Of a stretch of DNA of 64,000 nucleotides, positions 18,341 through 30,200 are shown piece by piece. Under the pieces are notes generated by a model. The model worked only from the letters and a program-made list of their open reading frames with translations, was not told the DNA's origin and ran no database searches. This DNA comes from Pycnococcus provasolii (Eukaryota; Chlorophyta; Pseudoscourfieldiophyceae; Pseudoscourfieldiales; Pycnococcaceae): contig OW568879.1 in the NCBI GenBank assembly GCA_938743325.2, positions 649,641 to 713,640 of the forward strand, written 5' to 3'. The position numbers were made by a program, and so were the translations under genes. Position 1 is the first letter of the stretch. Each line of letters opens with the position of its first letter.

Positions 18341-19474
18341 TTATGCGACGGTATCCTTGAGCTCGCCGCTCGATGCCATCTCCTCGATGATGTCACATCC
18401 GCCCACAAGCTCGCCGTCCACATACAGCTGCGGGTACGTCGGCCAGCTGCTGTAGCTCTTCAAGCCCTCGCGCACGTCTTGCATGTCCTCCGCGAGGATG
18501 TCCACATGCGCGAAGTTCGAGCACCCCGCGCCGTTCAGCGCCGCGACGACGCGCCGCGAGAAGCCGCACCGCGGTTCGTCCGGCACACCCTTCATGAAGA
18601 GCACCACCTTGTCTCCGTGAATGAGGCTTTCAATTTTCGCAGTCAGCGGATCTTTTCCAAGCGTATCCTTGAGCTCGCCGCTCGATGCCATCTCCTCGAT
18701 GATGTCACATCCGCCCACAAGCTCGCCGTCCACATACAGCTGTGGGTACGTCGGCCAGCTGCTGTAGCTCTTCAAGCCCTCGCGCACGTCTTGCATGTCC
18801 TCCGCGAGGATGTCCACATGCGCGAAGCTCGAGCACTCCGCGCCGTTCAGCGCCGCGACGACGCGCCGCGAGAAGCCGCACCGCGGTTCGTCCGGCACAC
18901 CCTTCATGAAGAGCACCACCTTGTCTCCGTGAATGAGGCTTTCAATTTTCGCAGTCAGCGGGTCCTTTCCTGTTGTCGTCGTGTGTGTGGTCGTGGTTGC
19001 TTCGTTCGGTTCCCCGAGAGCAGCCTTGACAGCGTCTGCGACCCCCTTGACGTCTGCTCCGTTAATTTTGGAGACGACGGCCCACCCTTCGTCGTTCAAG
19101 GGTGCGCCTGTCGCCGCCTTGTTATTTTTCGCGACGACAACGAACGTGGGCACCGCAGTGACGTCGAAGAGTTCGCACGCGTCCGGTTGTTCTTCCGCGT
19201 CCGCTTCGAGTATGAGTAGCGTTGGGTACTGCGCCGCGATGAGCGCGAGCGGCTGCGGCATGGCGCGGCACGGTTCGCACCACGGCGCTGAGAAGTAGAA
19301 GAGCAGAGCGTCCGCTGTGTAAGCGTTGTCGTCGTGGAGATGAGCTGCGATACATTTTTTGTCCCCCAGAGCGTCGAGTACATTTGTTGTTATGGATTTC
19401 GCATTCGCCGAGGATGCCCCTGAGGCGGAAGACAGCAGGCGCAGGTTGTTTTGTGGAGAAGTTGACATGGCCAT
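18341..19474 (-). CDS. GLRX3: Multidomain monothiol glutaredoxin (Trx-Grx-Grx; Grx3/PICOT type)
   Basis: From the ATG at 19474 there are 377 residues (the frame is open to 19510). A thioredoxin-like domain (about 25-140) has FYFSAPWCEPCRAMPQ and the cis-Pro segment AVPTFVVV. Two monothiol Grx domains follow, each with GVPDEPRCGFSRRVV at about residues 201 and 305, and each with the glutathione-site segments SWPTYPQLYVDGELVGG and CDII. The family binds bridging [2Fe-2S] clusters with glutathione and delivers iron-sulfur clusters in the cytosol and nucleus. The two Grx copies are almost identical in DNA (312-bp unit). WCEPC keeps both Cys, whereas most Grx3 proteins lack a complete CxxC in this domain. 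It is divergent from the phosphoribosylanthranilate isomerase gene. Confidence 0.93.
   Translation of the reverse strand: MAMSTSPQNNLRLLSSASGASSANAKSITTNVLDALGDKKCIAAHLHDDNAYTADALLFYFSAPWCEPCRAMPQPLALIAAQYPTLLILEADAEEQPDACELFDVTAVPTFVVVAKNNKAATGAPLNDEGWAVVSKINGADVKGVADAVKAALGEPNEATTTTHTTTTGKDPLTAKIESLIHGDKVVLFMKGVPDEPRCGFSRRVVAALNGAECSSFAHVDILAEDMQDVREGLKSYSSWPTYPQLYVDGELVGGCDIIEEMASSGELKDTLGKDPLTAKIESLIHGDKVVLFMKGVPDEPRCGFSRRVVAALNGAGCSNFAHVDILAEDMQDVREGLKSYSSWPTYPQLYVDGELVGGCDIIEEMASSGELKDTVA
18351..18974 (-). repeat. Near-identical 312-bp tandem duplication coding for the two Grx domains
   Basis: The two copies start near 18351 and 18663 and differ at only a few positions, for example GCGGGTACG versus TGTGGGTACG, GTTCGAGCACC versus GCTCGAGCACT, and GATCTTTT versus GGTCCTTT. 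Synonymous divergence is almost absent, implying recent duplication or gene conversion. Confidence 0.92.
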
Positions 19475-19540
19475 GAGGATGGAGGAAGGGGGAGGGGGAA
19501 ACAACAACAAGAGCCTTCGAAGTCACGTGACTTCTCCCCC

Positions 19541-19593
19541 GAACCCTAACCCTAACACATAACCCTAACCCTAATGTCTAACTCTAACCCTAA
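19541..19593 (-). repeat. Interrupted interstitial telomere-type repeat
   Basis: About seven CCCTAA-like units, in the order CCCTAACCCTAACACATAA, CCCTAACCCTAATG, TCTAACTCTAACCCTAAC. It lies just upstream of the minus-strand Trx-Grx-Grx start. Confidence 0.85.
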
Positions 19594-19756
19594 CTCCCTG
19601 AAGATAGATGGTCCCAGCCTGTTCGTGGTCCTTCCGGGGTTCGGTAAGCCCCAGGGGATCGTTCCCTTTATTATTCCAGAACTCCGGGGCTCGGGGGGAG
19701 GGAAGAAAGTGGGAAGAACTCCTTCCGAAATGCTTCCGAAAAGATTCAAGATTCCT

Positions 19757-19796
19757 TATTCGGGGTTCGGGGTTCGGGGTTCGGGGTTCGGGGTTA
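19757..19796 (+). repeat. TTCGGGG variant repeat (7-bp period)
   Basis: Five consecutive TTCGGGG units lie upstream of the isomerase start. One base of the plant-type TTTAGGG and two bases of spacing distinguish it from true telomere repeats. The same heptamer recurs near 4.9-5.1 and 49.2 kb. Confidence 0.85.
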
Positions 19797-19943
19797 ATCC
19801 AGATTGGCCGCCCCATCACATGCATGAAGCTTGAAGAGAATCAGATTCTCCGGATAGAATACTTCTTGTTTTACGCTCCTGCCCCTCTCCTCCCACGTTG
19901 GTTGTAGACTCCCTCTGCCCCGGGGCTCTTTGATCTCGCGAGG

Positions 19944-20930
19944 GTGATTATGATGATGGCGGCGCACTTGCCCTTTTCTAATGCGTCGTCGTCGAGGAGA
20001 CCTTGCAATAACTCCTGTGCTTATCGTCTTTCTTCTCATAGTCGTCGTAGTCTTGGTCATTCTTATCTTGGTCATCATACGTCATTGAGAAGAGTTGTGG
20101 TGTCATCTTCATCTTCTTCACCTTCATCGTCGTCGTCACCCTCAGTGGAATCCTCACCTTTGGTGAAAATTTGTGGCGTCTCCTCTCTCGCGTGCGCGTC
20201 TAACATCCTCGAAGGACCAAAGTCACCAAACATCGACTTCATGGGCATGATTCTCTGGCCAGGTACCGCAGATAAGCCGTGCAAAAGGTACTGCGCCAAC
20301 GGGAACATGGACGAAGTCGCAAAGATGGTCGACTTAGCCAAACAAAATGACGTCACGCCAGTCGGCGTGTTCGTCGACGAGGATGCAGACACCATCATGC
20401 AAGTCGCAAACCAGGTGGGACTCGAGTGGGTGCAGCTGCACGGCGACGGCGCGAGAGCCGCACTTCGCAAACTGCCCATGAAACTTAAGGTGATCTACGT
20501 CATGGCCACCGACCCACAGACGGGGAAACTGACGACGCCAAAACCGGGCGAAGACGCCGTCGAAGATCGCAAGAAGAGCTACGACGCGGGGAAAAATCCC
20601 ATGGCGGCCGTCGACTTTATCAGCGCCGGACGACGCGTCGTCGACTACGTGCTCATTGACGGACCGTCACCAGGAAGTGGAGAGAGCGCGGTGGATGCGA
20701 AGAGCGGGGGACTCGCCAAGCTGCAGGTGCCCCGTGGGTGCTCACGAAAGGGTTGGATTCTTGCCGGTGGCCTTGCGCCAGACAACGTGCAAACTGCGAT
20801 TGAGACGTGCCCGTTCATGCCGAACGTCGTCGACGTGTCTAGTGGAGTGTGCACGTCAGACGGAATCACCAAAGACGCCGACAAGGTGAGCGCCTTCGTT
20901 TCCGCCGCCACGAATGCGATGGTGGCATGA
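19944..20930 (+). CDS. TRPF: Phosphoribosylanthranilate isomerase, plastid-type
   Basis: A 328-residue monofunctional enzyme that converts N-(5'-phosphoribosyl)anthranilate to CdRP in tryptophan synthesis. Residues 1-70 are Ser/His/Arg-rich and resemble a plastid transit peptide. The barrel shows LVKICGVSS with the catalytic Cys, GMILWPGT, GVFVDEDADTI, WVQLHGD, the DYVLIDGPSPGSG block with the general-acid Asp, the GWILAGGLAPDNV phosphate loop and VVDVSSGVCTSDG. The insertion between QLHGD and LIDG is longer than in bacterial TrpF. Several Met codons cluster at the start (MIMMM); the first is taken. TGTAA lies directly behind the stop (20933-20937). It converges on the giant gene. Confidence 0.95.
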   Translation: MIMMMAAHLPFSNASSSRRPCNNSCAYRLSSHSRRSLGHSYLGHHTSLRRVVVSSSSSSPSSSSSPSVESSPLVKICGVSSLACASNILEGPKSPNIDFMGMILWPGTADKPCKRYCANGNMDEVAKMVDLAKQNDVTPVGVFVDEDADTIMQVANQVGLEWVQLHGDGARAALRKLPMKLKVIYVMATDPQTGKLTTPKPGEDAVEDRKKSYDAGKNPMAAVDFISAGRRVVDYVLIDGPSPGSGESAVDAKSGGLAKLQVPRGCSRKGWILAGGLAPDNVQTAIETCPFMPNVVDVSSGVCTSDGITKDADKVSAFVSAATNAMVA

Positions 20931-21228
20931 GATGTAAGAATTCTTTTTGTCCATTCACACCACTCACCACTCACCATCCATGTCCATTCAAAGCGCGTTT
21001 TTCACATGGCGCGTGCTAAAAGAGGCGATGATGATGTGGTACAAGTGTGTGGGAAAAATGGTTAAATGGCGCGCAGCAACTTCGCAAGCCTCGCGTCGTG
21101 ATATCCAAAGGTAGAATGCGAAAAAAATAAACAAAAATAATAAATTAAAAACACCAATTGCTATTTATTCATGGTTACTAAGGTTAATATCTTAACTATT
21201 GATACAGAAAAATACTGTTTTTTTTGTT
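20931..21228. terminator. Convergent 3' region, AT-rich
   Basis: Between the isomerase (+) and the giant gene (-). TGTAA at 20933 serves the first. Bases 21119-21180 are an A-rich tract that probably includes the 3' UTR of the giant gene, though no TTACA is seen near its stop. Confidence 0.4.
20933..20937 (+). terminator. TGTAA downstream of the isomerase gene
   Basis: Two bases after the TGA stop. Confidence 0.5.
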
Positions 21229-24200
21229 TCAGAAGGCGTCCTTTTTCGGTGGCGCCAATCCTTCGATGGGATAACGAGAATCAAATTCCAGCGACGCGTC
21301 AGCGTCGCCACCTACCGCGGGACCTGTGCTGAGCGAGCGTTGAAGTGTTGGCACGTACGTACTCGTGCGCGGATCCTGCATGTCTGTACGAGATGGAGCC
21401 GTCTGCACTCGATCATCGTACGGGTGATTCATCATCATTTCACGTGCACTGAGTTTCGAAATGTCAATCTCGTTCTCCCCCTCATCATCCGAAGGCGATT
21501 GACCCGGTAGAGAAAGCTCCTCCTCCGTGTCCATATCGTCGTTGGGCATGACTGGCATGTCTAATTTGTAACTCCGCACCTTCTGAAACGGTGCGGCAGC
21601 GGAGGAGGCAGCATAGCTGCCGCTACCACCCGAGGATGTGTCACTACCCAATTGCGACGTTCGACTGCGCGTGTTAAGTTCGCTTCTCACCTGATCAGCC
21701 GTGACGTGCGGCTGAATCTTCTTTCGCACCTCCTTACCCTTGCCCCACGTGACGATGCTTCGAGCGGACGATTTCAGGTTTTGCATGCCATTTGCCGGCG
21801 TGAGCGCATCCACGCACCCGAGTTCAATCGCTGTCGCAACGACGTCCATGTAAGGCCACTTAAGAATCTCTTCGCGAAATGCACCTCGCGCGCTGTCTTC
21901 GCTCGACGTGCTCGATTCCGCGTCGTCGTTGATCTTGCTACGCTTCGCCTGAATTGCGTCGTATTCCGTTGCATTGCGCACAAGATTTTCGAGAAGGTGA
22001 ACTCGGCTCGACGGGTCGAGCACGTACTCGAGAGGCAGCAGGCCTGTGTGTCCGAGGCGAACTCCCTCACGCGGTCGGCTGAACTCGTACGCTTCCGTCA
22101 GCACGCGCCGCACCTCCTCGCGCGTCGTGCGACGTGCCGTCGCCCGGTCCGTATCCTCAACATCGACATGGTTGCGAGTGGAGTCGGAGGTAGTTTTGTG
22201 CAGGTCGCTCGATGCGACAAGTGTTCCCGTGGCGTAGGCGTCGTACAGCATCGACGTGGCGTCGCCAATCACCGTCTCGTGAACCTGCGCGAACGCGGCA
22301 CCTAAGTCGTTGATGGGCATGTAGCCGTCGAAGATGGCGCGCGTCCCCATCGACGAACTGCTCGATGACGTGCCATACTCGGAAGGTGTGCTTGACAACG
22401 CCGGATTGTCGTGAACGTCCAAGTCATGGATGCCCGATGGAGCGTCGTGGTCAACCGCAACACGGAAGAGGCTCAGCGTGAATGTCTTCATCTCATCGCG
22501 AAGAACCACCTCCAGTGCCCGAAGAAGGTCCGACTTTGCCTCCGCGGGTGGTGGAACATCGCCTCCCTTTTCCGCCGCTTCGCGGCGCCTCTCCTCGGAC
22601 ACGCGCTTTGCTTTCTCGACGATGCTGCCGGAAAGGAACGACGACTTCTCTGGACCTTCCTCGATCTCCGCGTCTACGTTTTCAAGGTAGGTACCATGTA
22701 GTGTCATCAAGTTCGGGGCCTCGCGTACCAGCAGCTCGTCCAGCACCGACTTCGCATGCTGGAGACGCTCTTCCTCGAGATCCTTTGACTCATCGCTATC
22801 GTTTTTCTGTCTCAACAAACCCTGGCCGAGGTTGAAGTGAACGCACTTGGTCACAAGAGAAATGGCTTTTCCCATTGCCACCGCCAGCGGCTTGAGCTGA
22901 TCGTACGGAATGGGCGACCGCGGCGCATCGCCATCAACATTCACGGGCACTTCCGGCGGCTTAGCGGTGAGACTTGCCAGCAGTGCCGTTGCCTCGCGCC
23001 GGCACGCCTCGCAGGCGAGGAATACGTCCGCGCTTGATGCGTGGCGATTCATGAGCCGGTTCGCCTGGTACGATAGCAGCAGGCTTGGCGCTCGGCGCGC
23101 AATGAGCATATCCGCAAATCGCAGGGCACGAATGGTAGCCCATATGTTCGAGCGAACGCCACTGTAGATGGTCTTCATCATATCCACGAGCTTTTCGGCG
23201 TGCTGCTCCATGAGCGTCAGGTTATGGTCCTCAATGGCGTCCACCAGCGCATCCAGAGTTGGAATAAGTTTTGGAAAGCGCGCAATCGCCTGATCGTATG
23301 TAATCAGCTTGCTGGTGTCCTCGCTCGACCCCGACTCTCTCAGCGCCTGCAGCCAAGACAGACTCGACCTCGCGCGCAAGCCACCGGGATTCTTCTGCTT
23401 GTTCATCAACTCAGAACGGTGCACAGCCCGATTCCCGTAAATCTCCGCGAGAGCGGTGCCCACCGTGTGCTTGAGGTGTGGCAGGTCCAGAACTCCCGCT
23501 CTCGCTTCGGTGAGAATCGTCTTCAACTTTCTCTCCCACATCCAGCGTTTGATCTCGTGCACTCGCCCAACTTTCCTCGCGCTCGCGATGATCTTCTCTC
23601 GCTGATTCGCGTTGATGAATCCAGACCTTTCCGAGTTCTCGTGGAGAATCGCCGCGGCAAGAAGCACGTAATTCGACAGGATGAGAAGGACGCAGAAGGC
23701 ACCGAGCCCGTTCGAAAAGTCAACAGACGTCTTGTCGCTCAAGGTGACCAGGCCAGTGAAGAGTACGAGAATCTCTGTAAGAAGGCACGACGCCTCGAGG
23801 CGGTTGAGCCACGTGTACGCGTACGGCATGCATCGCTGCTGCAGAAGCAACGTTGGAATGAGAACCATCATCGAGAACACGCCCTGCTTCATTGCTGCGG
23901 ACACCGTCGCGTTCGAGAAGGTGGCGTAGATGGCAAGAATGATGGACTTGCGGAAGAGGCCAACGAGCTCAAAGTAGTAGTATTTCTTACGAAAGTTCTG
24001 GATCACGAAGCCAAGCAGGTCGACGGTGTTCGGGTTGTTCAGATTGCCGAAGGCGCGTGCGAGCAGCGAGGTGAACAGGAACAGGATGCCCAGCGGGTAG
24101 ATGACGAACGCGCAGAGGAAGAGTGCAAAAAATCGCCCCCAACCCTTCGAGGTGCTGAACGTGAAACACTGCACAGTCGGATCTGCGTCGAGGAAACTTG

Positions 24201-27200
24201 CTTCGACACCCTCGTCGTATGAGCAGTCGATGTACTCCGTTAATGTCAGTGTGAGAGGGATGAAGCAGATCTTCGCAAGCGCAAGGAGCTGCCGCACTCG
24301 ACCTCGAACGTGCACGGCGTACGATTCGGCCGACTCGGGTATGACGAACGCGAGAAAGATCGGGCGTACGACGTCCATGCGCAGGAAGCGCCACAGCCGG
24401 AAGATGCGCCACGATTGATATTGTTCCGAAACGGGGTACATAGGACTCAGCAGTGTCGACGGAATGCATCGGAGCGTCGCTTCTCCGAATCGCATCGTGT
24501 ACAGGCGAAGGTAATGCCGACCGACGATATCAAATAAAGCGACAAATACAAATGGCAGAGGAATCGCTAGCGTGAAGAGCCACTTGCCCGACCAGGAGAA
24601 CTGATCCATGATGCACGATGGATGCACAACCGCGATGTCGATGTTTAGGAAAGAAATGTTGAAGAGCGTCCACTTAAGGATTCTTGGCCAGTGCAAGTCG
24701 AAGCGTCCAAAGAGCGCGAGCATTTGCGTAATGCCAATCGCAATGTTGAGTGATGGCATGCGCGAGAAAAGGCGAGAGAGCCTGAGAGCCGCGGGGATGA
24801 ATACGAGGACCATAACCGCTACCCCGAGCCAGAAGTAGCTTTGGCTGTTCTCTGGGCACTGCATGCACTCGTTGCGGAAGCGGTAGAAGTTGCTTTCGCA
24901 CGAGTTGCACGCAACGCCTTCGTAGCCATACTTGCAAGGCTCGTTGAGCATTTCCTCGACCGAGGTAAAGCCAGGGCATGCTTGCTTCGGTATGCAACGA
25001 CGCACGGTCACAGGCGGCAAGATGTCTACCGCAGTGGACACGGAGGTAGTGGTGGTAGTGCTCGTTGTTGTCGTTGTCGACGACGATAGTGTCATCATCG
25101 TCGCATTGGTAGCGTTTGACGTAGCTTCCCCGTCGTTCACAGGTCCCGCTGAAACCACGAGGCTAAATAACGGTGGCGGCGGCGATGACGCAGTTTTGTA
25201 CCCGCGTGGCAGCTGTATGAAAAATCCTTCGCGGCTAAGCGGCCAGCGCATATTATCGTGCGGGCACGTCGTCCATTCGGGAAACGAGCGGCCTCCCACG
25301 CCGAGTTCAGGACCCGGGCACGGTCGACACGACGCGCCGGGCGGGCCGTAAAATCCTCGAGCGCCATCTACGCGGGCGAGATCCTCGAAGGTGGTGCCGC
25401 TCAGTGCACGTGCGCAAACGCAGTCTAAGACGGATGTGCTTCCACGAGCAAGCGTGATTGACGTGCGATTGCCCATTGTGTTAAGGGGGCAGGATTGGCA
25501 CTGCATCGCAGTCCTTTCGTTCGGAGCATACGTGTTCAGCGGGCATGTTGTGCACAAGCCCTGTCCAGGTGCCGAGAACGTGCCTGGAGTGCACGGAAGG
25601 CATGATTCCATGTCAGCCAAGGGCGAGTAGGTGCCCGCCTCGCATGCCTCACATTTGGACGCATTCGTCGGTGAAATGAAGTACCCTGGAGCACATCGTA
25701 CATTAATGTCAACATACGCAACCGAAGTGAGCCCTCGATCGTCCGAAATGTTAAAAGCGAGCGTCTCTATCGGAAGGCCGCGCTCTAGGGCATTTGGACG
25801 ATACAGTGTTGAAAAGCCGTGCAGATCGTGCGGCGTGGTGCCAAAAGACGTCATGGCTCTCATAGCCGATGATGCATCGGCGACAAGAACATCCGACGCC
25901 CTCGGATACGTGCCATTGACGCCATATTGCACATACAGTTTTCCTTGCCGTGGTTGCTCACGGAGAGACCAAAATACGCGAGTCGAGTCGCGATCAATGG
26001 CTGAAATTCGCACGATGGCGAAGTACGGGAACAGTGCATCAGGTGACGACCCCTCCACTTGCGGCTTCTCCACCCATCGCATGAACATTGACAAACCTTC
26101 GGGCTCATCCGACGCCTCCCCGTCCACGACAGATGCGGCATCAGCCAACGCGAATGGATCCAATATCATGTTTGCGTCAGGGCGGTCATCCACCTCAGAC
26201 GCTTTGGCCATGACAGCCTCGAATGAGGGGTACAGAGCCGTGTCAGCTGGAGGCACATTTTTGTAGATGAATTGATTGTTGCGTCCCAGATTGACCACGC
26301 GTAGCAGCGTGGCCCTTGAGGGCGTCTCACCCTCGATCACTTTCCATGGTTCGACACGGGTTTGCATGGGTGCGTCGTTAATCGCCTCAATTTTTATTGG
26401 AACGATGGCAGTATCAACAGGTCGTGTTCCCGCCGGATCGTCCGTTCGAACAAGACCCCAACGAAACTCGTCGTTACCCGCGTAGTTGTCGTCTGGGACG
26501 TACAGGAAGAATCCCTGATCCTTGATCTCGGTTTCAGCCCCATCGTCCTCGACGTCTTGCTCTGAATCTGTCCACGATGACCCTTCATTTGCTTCGTGCA
26601 AAAAGCGATTGCACGGCTCGGTGCCATTGCAGAAGATTGTTACCGTGCCATGATCCGGCTTAGTGACAAGCACGTAACGCAGATCGCTTGGCTTGAGCTC
26701 CGCGGGAAGTCCTCCTCGCTGGAGCTTACCATAAAGATGTGTATCTTCCGGAAGGATGATCTCCTCCACGTCAATCGGCGGCGGAAGACCCGTGGGCGAG
26801 CCGACTGCTATACTCACTTTTCCATCCGCATATGCGCAAGGTTGGTTCAGGCGTGGTAGCAGACGGCTCGTGCCATCAGCCGTTAGAGAGCGGCATAGGC
26901 GCGTGCTCTCGTCGCAAATTAGATTTGATCCACAGTCATCTGCGCGATACATGAGAGAATCTCGGAAGTCTGAGGAGCCCGCATCTGGAACGTACATAAG
27001 AACATTCCCACTTGATATACGCGCGGTGCCGTTAATCGGTGCCGTTACGATGGAGAAGCGGAGGAGATGGCCATCCTTATCCATTGCGTTTGCGGGCGGA
27101 AGCACCATCTCCAGCTGCTGCCTGGGATTTACCTTTGGCAGTGTCTCACGTTTCGCCTCGTCGTACACGCGATTTGGAACGAGACGGTGTGGGCTTTCGA

Positions 27201-30200
27201 CAAACTTCGGAACCTCGGGAGGGTCATTCTCTGGCAGAACTCGAACACGCACAAGCGAGCGGATCGTGGCGACATCTTCATCGGCATCAACGCCATCGTT
27301 CGACGACGGCGCCGTGTTCAGCGCGTATGAAAAGCTAAACACGTCGTCACCAAAGTCATCTGGCTTCGGCACGTACGAAAACTTTCCACGATTACGTATA
27401 TCGTAGCTATCAGCAAGTGTAATTCGGCCACGCTGCGGGGCACACGATACCTCGAACGTTGACCGGTTCAGGTTAGAAGGCACACCGCCGCTGAACTCGA
27501 ATGCATCGAGGAAATTGCCCGACCATGTCACGTCCTCGCGCACGACAAGCAGAGCTGCGATGCTCGAGCCGGGATCGGGGGCGGACCATCCAGTTGAGAT
27601 GGCACTCGGATCCAACTGCCCTGCTACCTCATTTATGCCAAGGAATCCAAACACAACGGCAAGTGCCATGGTTGTGACCCTCGATGCGAAGCTGGACATG
27701 TGCCTCGAGATGCGCTGCGTCAGATACGTCCTCTCAGACGAGTCGACGCGTGCAAACTTTCCTGAGCCTGTCTTGTCAAACTTGCGGCGTTCAAACGATT
27801 GGATGCGATGCGTGGTGCGAAGCATGTTCAGACGCTCGTGCAAATCATCAAGCAACGACATGACAGACGCACGGCGCGTCTCCGCGTCGAGTCCGGGGCA
27901 CACCGACGACACATCGTTCAGACCTGCGTACGTAACCACGGTTCCCTTTGGCAGCGACAAAACCACACGGTCGGTGAGACTGGATGGGAGCTGGACACTC
28001 GAACCTCCAGGGCAAAGCCAGCTTTGTCGTTTATCTCCAAGTGGCACGATCGTTACGCCGTACCGTGGGACATCCGCTGTACCATACTCACAGCCTTTCG
28101 GCGGATGAATTGACGTGCCGGCAGGAAGTCCAAGGATGCAGAATGGCCGCTTGGTGCTGGGAAGCTGAATCTCCGCACCGGAATGGCACGTGTGAACGTC
28201 CATCATGCTAAAGGCAAGATACGAATACAGCTCCACGGCATGCGATGAGCGCACCACACCAGCCGTGAATGGCAGCGAGATCTTCTTCGTGCCATGACGT
28301 CGAGCAAACTTTTGGGTTTCGATAATTTCTGTGCCGACGCTGTTCTCGCGTTCAATACCCGAGTCTGTCTTTTCGAGCCGCGCCTTCTCCTTAAAGCGCA
28401 GAAAGTTGAATGCACGAATCTCAAGCATGGACCGTCTGACGCGCTCCTTCAGCTGAACCTGCGGCATCGACTCGAAGAGTCTCTCAGCCGCGATTAGGAT
28501 CATGTCGAGCATCCACTCATCGTCAAGCGCGTTGAGCCACTCTGAGAACGACGTGAAAGCTTTCTTCGTGAGTACCGGCTTCATGAGCCGAGTGATGCGC
28601 AATTTTTTCGGGCGAATCAAAAATGACCGCATCGTCCGAATCAACGCCACCCTTCGCTTGAACTCCGAGACACGAATGCGTCCACGCGCTTTCGGGCTTT
28701 CAGTCGATATCACGACATTTGCAGGCCCCTGGACTTCTGCAGCGAAAGTCACGGTGGAGGTACGACCGATTGTCGTGTCCCGAGTATCGCTTAATGAGCT
28801 ATCAACATCAGAGCCACGATGCGAAAGTTGCATTTCCTTTTGGCGTGCTTGCTCTCGCCACTGCCGAATCTGCTCACGCTTGTAAACAGCCTTTTTCGAT
28901 CCATTCGACGACTGTTCGATACGCCACATGGCAAGCTGGTCAGCATTTTTCGGATTGTGTATGCCGAACCGATATCCCAGAAGTGAGAATGCTGGCATCA
29001 CTCGCTGCGTCAATTGGCGCAACAGTGGCGCAATATCCCACACGATATATCCAGCAATGATCACCATGGAAACTACCATGAGCACAACAATCAGAACGCC
29101 CGCGAGGTCCGTTTCGGTGGTGCTGAGCAGATCACTATAGAACAGGTAACCCGCGAAGAGGATGCTCAGGTTGGACACGAGGCAGAAGATCTCCATATTA
29201 TCGAGGTAATTCTCTTCGTAAGGGTCGTACTGCGACGTGGCGGCGATGTTCACCAGCAATATGAGCGCCACACCAATCACCTGCTCGAGTGGGCTGTTCA
29301 GCATGCGCACGCAGCAGATGCCAAGCTTGCGCGCCAAGGCAACAAGCTCCCAAGCGAAGTATTTTGGCTCATAGCGCTGGAACAGAAATCCGTGCAATTT
29401 CTTCATACGCTCGAGTGTGCGCACGTCCTGTGCGAGCAACATGGACTCGTCGTGTATCTCCTTGGTGGTCTTAGTACGCCTGAGCTCGCCCCGCTCCTGG
29501 TTGGCACCTGTGTCGTTACTCCAGCGCGTCTCCGCGACGTAGCGCTGAATTGAAGTGAGACTGGCAAGCATCAGGGATCCTGCATCGCCCATCTTACCCC
29601 ATGCGAGCTTGGAGATTTGCTCATTCTCGCGATGATTGCGGCTCTCTTTCTTTTTTGCAGGCTTTGATTCCTTATCTCTCGCAAATATCTGCGACACTCT
29701 CCGCACCATCCAGCTCTTTCGCGTGGACGGCTCTGTTGACACGCCTGACACCCCTCGGGACAGCGAGTCGTCTTCGGAAAGAGATGCCGGTGTGGATACG
29801 GAAAAGGGCGTGTCTGGATACTCCGAATTCGCTGACGTGGGTGTCTCACCCTCAGATTCGGCGTTCTTTTCCTTTTTCTTCTTGTTTTCAATTCTCTGAA
29901 GCTCGGAATTCGCTTCTTCTGCGATAGCCTGGAGTACGTAGCGATTCTTGAGAATTTCCCTGTGGGAGTACAGCACCCAAACAAATACCGCGTAGATTCC
30001 AAACGGATAAAGGAACAGGCTGCTCACTGCGAGCGGCGCAAGTTCGTAGTGCAGACCCGCTTGCCGATCTGGTGCCTTGTCATCGGGAATCCAAGGAAAC
30101 CACACACAGCGCACGGACGGGTCTGCACGCATACGCCAGACGCGCCCAGATTGAGTGCAGTTGAAGTATTCAAGGGTGACTGTGGACAGGATGAGATAGG

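Larger units (their letters stand above)
19511..19943. promoter_or_regulatory. Divergent promoter with CCCTAA and TTCGGGG repeats
   Basis: Between the Trx-Grx-Grx gene (-) and the isomerase gene (+). Bases 19541-19593 hold CCCTAA units interrupted by ACACATAA and TGTCTAACT. Bases 19757-19796 hold five tandem units of GGGGTTC. No gene is seen. Confidence 0.6.
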
